From assembly GCF_963576675.1 (NCBI RefSeq), contig NC_088912.1, forward strand, positions 56,134,395-56,198,394: 64,000 bases of DNA, read 5' to 3'. This document shows positions 57,447 through 64,000 of this stretch, in pieces. The notes under the pieces are model-generated. The model was given only the letters and a program-made list of their open reading frames with translations, had not been told where the DNA came from and made no database searches. Position numbers and translations under genes: made by a program. The number at the start of each line of letters is the position of its first letter. Position 1 is the stretch's first letter. The DNA comes from Euphorbia lathyris. Lineage: Eukaryota; Streptophyta; Magnoliopsida; Malpighiales; Euphorbiaceae.

Positions 57447-58195
57447 AGAAGGGATTGTAATAGGATTTTCTAATTAAAATGTTTTGGATTCGTTTTCTTT
57501 CTCAAACGATTTATTATAAAATAATTAACTTGTATGCTTAATCACGCTTTTACGATTAAATCCAAACGATTTTCAACTTCATGCCTAAATCGTTCCAACG
57601 ACGATCTGGGTACGAACATGTAAATGAATGGGTTTTGGGGAGAGAGATTAGTTTTAGATATTAATATATATAGCTTAGCATAGAAGTATATATTCCAATT
57701 GTTGTAATTAATTCTCCATTTTAAATTACCGTCACGCCTTACTTCATATGTACATTAATTCATTTGACTAAAATGGGTGATTCTTCTAGCTTAAATGGCC
57801 TTTTTAATCAAATGCTTAAAACATCTTTCAAAACGAGAAAGAAAAGGTTTTCAAACGAATTTGAAACTTAAAAAAATATGCGATTAGACCGTTATCGCCT
57901 AGTAGTATTAAGTAGGAGGCTGGTGGTTCAAACCTGGAAATTTTGAGGTGCCTAGTAGCCTTTCTCTAGAAAGGAGCTAGCCTTCTCGACTCATACCCAA
58001 TTTTCTGAACCCAATCAGTCTCTCGTAAGGAATCCGGTGTTCATTTCCCATTCTTGGGTGGTGACTCTTCCAACTCCGAGCTCCGGTCCCACCGAGTAGC
58101 TTGATTCCTAAATTGGTTACTTTCGGCACCAATCACATTATTGTCGTCAACGGTATCACCCCCTCGGATTCACCGGGCGAGGCTTGATACCTACA

Positions 58196-59855
58196 ACCGT
58201 CACTTACCATTTTTAAGGACGACACTTAGCGTGTCCCTTCCGGTGTATGCATTCTTTATGTTTTATACCTTAACCTCTTATCATGTTTTACGCTAAGGTA
58301 TTTATATCAGAGTACCACCCGAATTAGATGCTCGGGAACATATTAAAAAGTTAGATAGCATAGGGACTCACAACAAGCTATCTCTTCAGAGTTAGGTTCG
58401 GGACTTAATCGGTTATAAGAATCTGATTAATAAACACGTAAACTTGTCTTTTTTAAAATAACAAATATTTCTATTCCAGACTTAGTTAAATATCGTTTGA
58501 TCGTTCAAAAGCGATAAATAAATACTAAAATCTAGATTATTACATCATTTCAATAAATGGCACAAATAGCCCTAATACATCAAATCTAGCCCTAGGAATT
58601 AAATCTATTAAACCTGCAAGACAATAAACGTTAGCTGCATACAGGCGAGGCTTGATAACTACGACACCAGACTCAATCAAATAGGACTCATTTATTCCTA
58701 AGATCTAGCACATAGCATGCATTTACTCCAAAGCCTAATTTAAACGTCTAAACATATTTTAATAGAAATGCCTAAAATACCCCTATCTCAGGATTGATTT
58801 TATCTTCATTTGCAAAGTTGGCTAAAATGTATTAAATTTACCGAATAAACAGGATTCTACCCGAAAAGCTCCATGTCACCGATATGGGGAGAGCACTGAT
58901 CAACGATGGGGATCCTCGATCAAAGAAGACACCTTCGATCGAGGAAGACTTTCCGGGCAGACCCTCTGTTTTAGTGTCAGAACCAAAATACAATGGGAGA
59001 AGTACGAAATTAAAATAAACAAGTAGCAGACAGTAGGGAATGGGCTTTTAAAACCCTTCAGATATTACCTCTGAAACGCTTTTCCAGTTTATTTATGTAA
59101 GGTAGGCCGATGAACACGTGATTGAGACTTTGAGCAGTAACCTGGACCCATGCATCAAGCAATTGTAGTGATCAGAATGTGGTATCCCACGTACTTAGAT
59201 CGAAAAACCTCCAAATTGGACTAGATTTGACCAAAAGGTCAATTCTGGAAGTGTAACATTAGTGAAGAACAGTTGTGATAAATGTGTTTCTTCGAACTAA
59301 AACCTTTGTAAATTGTGCATTTTGGGTGTTTGAATATCTCAAAATGACTTGTTTTTTTTGTTGAATAGTGTAGAAAACGCCCATTTTCACTCACTTTCAC
59401 GTGATTTCAAATGGTCTCCTCTTTTTTTCACCATTTCTTTCTTTCTTTTTGCCAAAATGAAAAAAGTTCTCCCCTTCATCTTGGCAGTTTCCTCTCCTTT
59501 TAGTAGTGGAGAAGGGACGAAAACTGCCTTGAAAACTGTCAAGGATCTCCAATCGAAGACCCTCGTCCTCGATCGAGGAACATGTCTTTGATCGAAGATC
59601 ATTTTTGAGTTCGAGTATTTTTTACTTCAGAAATGATAAATCAAAATAGATTTTGATAGAATAAAGTAAAACGAACTAAAATGACTCAGAAAACAAAGCC
59701 CACCTACACCAACTGTTAGCTAGAGTGTAATATAAACTCATTACTAGGGCCGGAAAAAGTTCGTGCTCACAACAAGCATTTAAAGTATGCTTCACATATT
59801 GATTTGATCTACTTGATGTTAGTTTTCCGTTGTATTTGAATTGAAATGTTTTATA
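58196..59855. other. unassigned noncoding region, probably LTR-derived
   Basis: No convincing gene. CGATCGAGGA/TCGATCAAAG motifs recur at 58915-58945 and 59545-59600. AGGCGAGGCTTGATA at 58646 repeats the sequence at the end of the Y LTR (about 58177). The frame at 59349-59591 has no family features. An old LTR is likely but its edges were not found. Confidence 0.35.
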
Positions 59856-59859
59856 GGTT

Positions 59860-61145
59860 TGGATACTTGAGGTATGGAGTGCACCTCATAAATTCTGTAT
59901 GAGGAAAGACAATAACGTACTCCCTCGTTTAAGTAGATGGATAACTTCCAAAAATCCAACTTTTAAAGAAGCATCAGACGTTTTTAGTGTAAGTAATTCG
60001 GTATCTGATGTTTGTTGGTTTTTTGTTTATCAGATTTTGGTTATCAGTTTTGTGTTTTCAGTTTTGAGTTTTTCAATCATCCGATGGACCAAAAGCTGCA
60101 CTTTTGGTTGAGGCAATTGAAGAAGCGTGCATGTGGTATAAGTCACCTCAAGGATTATATAAAGGGGTGTGTTATATTTCTTAAGGTACTATTCGAGAAT
60201 ATAAGGATTATGAGGAGGAAGAGGGGGGGAGATGAAGGAGAAGAATTCAAAGGACAAGAAGTGGAAGGACATGATATGAAGGGTGAGGAGGAGAAGAGTA
60301 GAAGCGAGGAGAGGTGTAAGAAGACTGAAGATGTTAATGGGGATGTAGAAGCAAAGACTGAAGAAGAGAAAAAGGCAAGGATGTAGAGTCATTTTGTGAA
60401 GTTGAAGGCATAAGTAATGATAGAGTTAATGTGAAAGATGATAGAGATGAATGAGAAGCATACGAGAGAGATGGGCGAAGTTGATGGAGGAGCATAGGAG
60501 AGATGGGCGAAGTTGAGGGAGGAGCATAGGAGAGATATGGCGGAGATGATGGAAAATATGATGGGAGAGCGGAAGGAAGAATGGAAGGGAGAGAATATAG
60601 AAGAGGACCGGATGGAATAGAAGATTGAAGAAAATCCTCAACATGAGCCGTATCAAGTCGGCGATGATACCGAAACACAACAAATTACTCCCATCAATGT
60701 TTACTAATAGGAGCATAGGAGAGATATGGCGGAGATGATGGAAAATATGATGGGAGAGCGGAAGGAAGAATGGAAGGGAGAGAATATAGAAGAGGACCGG
60801 ATGGAATAGAAGATTGAAGAAAATCCTCAACATGAGCCGTATCAAGTCGGCGATGATACCGAAACACAACAAATTACTCCCATCAATGTTTACTAATATT
60901 TACTTGAAAAATATATGACTTAATACTATTTTCATTTATTATGTTTTGACAGGATTAAGTTATGAATATGAGTGATGATACATAAGCCGTTGTAGTTGTG
61001 CTTTCTGATATTTGTAGTGAAGCCATAGTTGAGCAGGTAGCAAGCCATAGTTGTGATTTTATGTATTTTATGTTTTGTTCATTGCTTAAAATGTTGTTTT
61101 TGTATTGTCTATTGGAATTTAGGATGAGATTGAACAGTACCAAGT
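59860..61145 (+). pseudogene. decayed plant-transposon ORF, Ulp1/DUF1985-associated type
   Basis: A frame reading LEVWSAPHKFCMRKDNNVLP and RLSRWITSKNPTFKEASDVF resembles the segment that precedes the Ulp1-like protease domain in proteins of plant Mutator-like elements. It is followed by an intron-like break and a Glu/Lys-rich acidic stretch (RGGDEGEEFKGQEVEGHDMK). Next come a Met/Glu-rich repeat region (RRDMAEMMENMMGERKEEWK) and a terminal piece (EIEQYQVRSRGGKPYKEV near 61135). Stops and frame breaks are frequent. No catalytic His-Asp-Cys set is present. The family call is from overall appearance and is moderate at best; a captured host fragment is also possible. Confidence 0.42.
60521..60898 (+). 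repeat. perfect 189-bp tandem duplication
   Basis: 60521-60709 and 60710-60898 are identical by eye over all 189 bases. The length is a multiple of three. Three shorter imperfect units of about 39 bp (GGAGCATAGGAGAGATGGGC and the like) precede it at about 60445-60535. Confidence 0.95.
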
Positions 61146-61149
61146 AAGG

Positions 61150-63030
61150 TCACGAGGTGGAAAGCCGTATAAAGAGGTGTGATCAAGGAGACCTTCACGG
61201 TTCGTGAAAACACCTTTCATGGATGTGAGCATCCGCGGAACCTGATTATCCTTTTTTGGCGAGTTAATTCGGTAAACGGGGTTTCATGTTTGACATTACA
61301 CCGTTGTGAGCACGGACTTTTTCAGACCCTAATGATGAAATTCAAGTTACCTATGCTTGGTATATTGTAGGTGGGCCTCGCGTCACTCCGAAAGGGATCA
61401 AAGCCCAAAATTATTTCTCTCAATCTTAGAGCTTAAATGTAATATATATCCCATTTCAAGCCTAATGCACTTTTCTGGGCTCAATTTGGAGGTCAAACGA
61501 AGAAGTTATGACTATTCGAAGTTTTCCGAAGGAAAGTTCCAAACGGTCTTGGAGCCATATCTTTTAGTCAAAAAGGCTGATTTTCGACCCATCGGAGCAA
61601 TGTTTCGCACCCAAACCCGATTCTGATTTAAAAACACCTTGTAAATTAGGTTTAGGGTCATTATGTATCTGTAAATAAGAGCCATTCTCGAATGTATTTT
61701 TTATCTTTTGCTTGTGTAATTTTACCTTCCCCCAACCTTGAGAATCCTCCTTCCTTCCATCTGCCATTGAAGAGCTCCACCTCCAGCTTCAAGGATTCAC
61801 AAGGTTCCATCCTTCAGTCTTAGGAAGACGACTGTTTGGTCGACGAGTTCCTAGAAAGGGATTTCTACTCTCTTTTTATTCATGTTTGCTTTAGATCTTT
61901 GCTATGCATCCTAGGTTGATTGTACCTGTGACATATTTTATCCATCTTTAATATAATTTGGCTTAAACCATATGCAGCCCCCTGAACTTGTCACTTTTAG
62001 TCATTTTGCCCCCTGAACTTACAAGATGACCCATTTGCCCCTTCAAGTATTTAAAAGTGGTATTAGCAACTCCCTGTTTTCATTATAATGGAAACAATTA
62101 TTACTTGTTCTCATTGCAAGCACCAATGTCATAATAAAAATGGTTGTGAACTACTAAAACAAGTTGCAAATGAGGTTAGTATAGGCAGTACACAAGTTCT
62201 CTTGTAAAAATTACATATAGGGTTGTGCATTACTAAAACAAACTGCAAATAAGGTTATATATATGTAGACTGGTTCCAATACTTCCATGAACACTTGTAC
62301 TAATGTTGGGATTTCGTTTTGTTTCCGCTATAATGAAAATGGGGGTTTGCTAATACCACTTTTAAATAGTTGAGGGGGAAAATAGGTCGTCCCGTAAGAT
62401 CAGGGGGCAAAATGACCAAAATTGACAAGTTCAGGGGGTTGCGTATGGTTTAGGCCATATAATTTCCATTGTTGATTTCTCAAGTGATTGTTATTTCTTC
62501 TGTTTATGATTTACCTAATTGGTTTAAATCATTCAAAAGTCCAAATATAATCTAGGTTCATATTGCGAGTCGAATTTGATTAATCCTAATCAAAGAACTT
62601 ATGACATTGACAACTCCGTAGTTCGTAAGACCCAAATTCCTAAACCTTAGAGCTAGCTCGGCCTGTAACAAAGGAATAGTGGGCTATGAACCCTAAAAGG
62701 ATAAGTAGGTTTAACCACCTTAGGCCTAAACAACTCAGATTAGATTATCAATTAATTGTTAAATTAGGTTAAAATTCATATTATCGTATCATTCCATTCA
62801 CCCCCTGGTTTAATTGCCTAGCTTAAGATCACTTAGGAGTAGGATTAACTTAGATAAAACCAATCAATCCAATCTTCCACCGCTTAGATAACATTAGAAG
62901 CCTAGTAGTTTGGTACTTGCGGTATAAATCATGTGGATTCCATACCTAGACTTGTCCAGATTATTACTTGATAACAACGGGGTACACTTATCTCTTAGTG
63001 AGCCTTTCATCGTTAGTTCGAGGCGAATCA
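61150..63030 (+). mobile_element. second Athila-like LTR (left edge uncertain)
   Basis: The right part parallels the Athila LTR at 25 kb: AAGGTTCCATCCTT then CTTAGGAAGA, the TTCAAAAGTCCAAAT block, TAGATAACATTAGAAGCCTA, ATTATTACTTGATAAC and GGCGAATCAAG at the end. A Mutator-type MITE interrupts it at 61960. The left edge merges with the decayed ORF region and is approximate. Confidence 0.65.
61951..62465. mobile_element. Mutator-type MITE with 9-bp TSD
   Basis: The body is 61960-62456 (497 bp). It begins GGCTTAAACCATATGCAGCC and ends with its near complement (GGTTGCGTATGGTTTAGGCC). The flanks 61951-61959 and 62457-62465 are both ATATAATTT. Confidence 0.9.
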
Positions 63031-63036
63031 AGTTTT

Positions 63037-63114
63037 TGGTGCCGGTGCCAGAGATTTATTTTCCAGCAATATCGAACCAAAGGTCGAATTTGTTAGTTTA
63101 GGCATCACATTTGT
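63037..63114 (+). other. worn tRNA-Asp-type PBS and Athila leader start
   Basis: TGGTGCCGGTGCCAGAGA differs at four positions from the intact Athila site at 25877. It is followed by the same leader as there (TTCCAGCAATATCGAACCAA). The leader stops at about 63114, where another element begins. Confidence 0.8.
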
Positions 63115-64000
63115 CTATTGATAACAATCCAAATTATTCTTTAATAAGGAATAAGGGAAAATTAATAGAAATAATGGCAAACCATTATTCCTTCTAAAAG
63201 AGATATTTATGCATGATTAATATGGAATTAATGACAATTATTGCAGGATTAATGCAGGGGTGAATATATAAATAATGAAGAAAAGGAAGGAGTTTCTAGC
63301 ATTATGCCACATCACGTGGACCATGGCGAGATACGCCATAACGAGATACGCCCGATGAGAGCGAGTAGTGGAGACCCGCCATAGCTCTCAAGGAGAGCGT
63401 ACATACGCCTTGACGGATCAAAGAATATGAAAAGGCGCCTTTATTACCATCCATGAATGGGAATAAATACAATTAAATGGCAATTTTTTTTTTTGGTAAG
63501 AAGGGAAGAAAAAAAACAAACAAACAAAAACCTAACCCGGGATCAGTCTAGGAAGACTGACCCCAATCCTATCCTCAAGAAGAGAAGGTAACAGAAAAGA
63601 AGGAGGAACGGAAAGGGTAGAAACACCTAACATCCCCCCATGCCCAGCAGCTGCCAAGCGATCTGCCACGCGGTTTTGCTCCCTATAAATATGGGAGAAG
63701 GTAAGAGAATCGAAGGCATGACGAAGCCTCAAGATGGCTTTAATGAGATTCTGACTCTTAAGACAATTAAATGGCAATTAATAGCCATTAAAGGGGAATA
63801 AAGACTTAACTGTTCGAATACCTCAACTCTGAGGGTTTCGATGCTAAATGCTGGGATTAATGGAGAATTGATAGCAATTAAAGATGAGTAATGACATGAC
63901 TCTTCACCTGCTTCCCCATTAATGCTGAAGGTTACAGAAACCTATATAAATACCCTAGATTCCTAGGATCAAAGGTACACTTACTGATTCTCTACTTTTG
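63115..64000 (+). mobile_element. partial LTR running off the window
   Basis: From about 63115 the sequence changes to a noncoding region with repeated GAGATACGCC/GCCATAACG motifs (63325-63420) and a TATA box (CCTATATAAATACCC, about 63941) followed by a leader-like end. It looks like the U3 and start of R of an LTR in plus orientation. The right end is beyond the window. Confidence 0.5.
63469..63779 (-). pseudogene. 277-bp 5'-truncated LINE insertion
   Basis: The insert is 63486-63762, flanked on both sides by the 17-bp duplication ACAATTAAATGGCAATT. On the minus strand it encodes only the end of a plant-LINE RNase H domain (FSHIYREQNRVADRLAAAGH) to a stop at 63532, then a short 3' tail ending in an A-run (a T-run at about 63486 on the plus strand). 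The ATG used by the open frame lies in the duplicated target, not in the LINE. Confidence 0.92.

Larger units (their letters stand above)
51812..58195 (+). mobile_element. 3' LTR of element Y, interrupted by five insertions
   Basis: AAAGTAGGGGCAGCA precedes GTAGACACTGGGGTCGGAGG, matching the start of the X LTR (TGTAGACACCGGGGTCGG). The far end (57830-58195) matches the last part of the X LTR, including GTGCCTAGTAGCCTTTCTC and GGTGGTGACTCTTCCA. A TATA box (CCTATAAATAGC) is at about 52601. Upstream of it are three inverted repeats: 52495-52505 with 52519-52529, 52533-52540 with 52549-52556, and the palindrome 52566-52579. After removing nested elements the LTR is about 2.7 kb. Confidence 0.8.

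Noticed and set aside
60189..60872. Minus-strand Leu/Pro/Ser-rich frames of up to 148 codons
   Set aside because: Antisense image of the purine-rich acidic ORF and its 189-bp duplication.

Overview
The window looks like nuclear DNA of a eudicot plant, probably heterochromatic or gene-poor. It holds one recognisable host gene with plant-type GT-AG introns. Almost everything else is transposable elements, their solo LTRs, and tandem repeats. The species cannot be named from the sequence.

Left part (1-10.1 kb): a RING-H2 E3 ubiquitin ligase gene of the RHF2A type lies on the minus strand. Eight coding segments between 3481 and 6714 join into one 392-codon frame. One intron carries a tRNA-derived SINE with a 16-bp target-site duplication (TSD), and another carries a TRIM-like element with 64-bp LTRs. 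A Mutator-type MITE sits directly behind the leader exon. Upstream lie an element carrying five strong palindromes, a Stowaway-like MITE, and a 5'-truncated LINE whose frame is closed only by two stop codons.

10.8-29.1 kb: colliding Ty3/gypsy fragments. A minus-strand Tat-lineage pol (14.69-16.81 kb) has a plus-strand, coiled-coil 'antisense ORF' beyond its 3' end. It abuts head-on a plus-strand chromovirus (Tekay-like) RT-RNaseH-integrase-chromodomain, which is followed by an LTR, an iMet primer-binding site (PBS), and gag. This runs into Athila sequence (3' region, 1.84-kb LTR, tRNA-Asp-type PBS, gag start) and then an Athila-like minus-strand 3' end.

29.1-36.7 kb: a diverged tandem array with a TACC-CGTATGTCG core, at roughly 64, 125 and 87 bp spacing. 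A 1.8-kb solo LTR (TSD TACAC) splits it, and that LTR is itself split by a 1.4-kb solo LTR (TSD GTAGA). A 245-bp solo LTR (TSD GTATG) closes the array.

36.95-58.2 kb: two related Tat-type elements. 'Y' (plus strand) has a gag split by the insertion of 'X' (minus strand, 37986-48083, 3.1-kb LTRs, TSD GCTGG). X has lost gag, protease and RT, but keeps integrase, minisatellites and an antisense exon. Y continues as minisatellites and a 3' LTR broken up by two 9-bp-TSD MITEs, an hAT-like MITE and a long foldback element bordered by TA repeats.

58.2-64 kb: unassigned noncoding DNA, a decayed gene resembling plant transposon Ulp1-associated ORFs with a perfect 189-bp tandem duplication, a second Athila-like LTR with a nested MITE and worn PBS, and a last partial LTR holding a 277-bp LINE insertion.

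Overall, one host gene, apparently intact, sits beside a deep nest of transposons. Their insertion order can be read from TSDs, and their coding frames are broken mostly by stops of the kind C-to-T or G-to-A changes produce.
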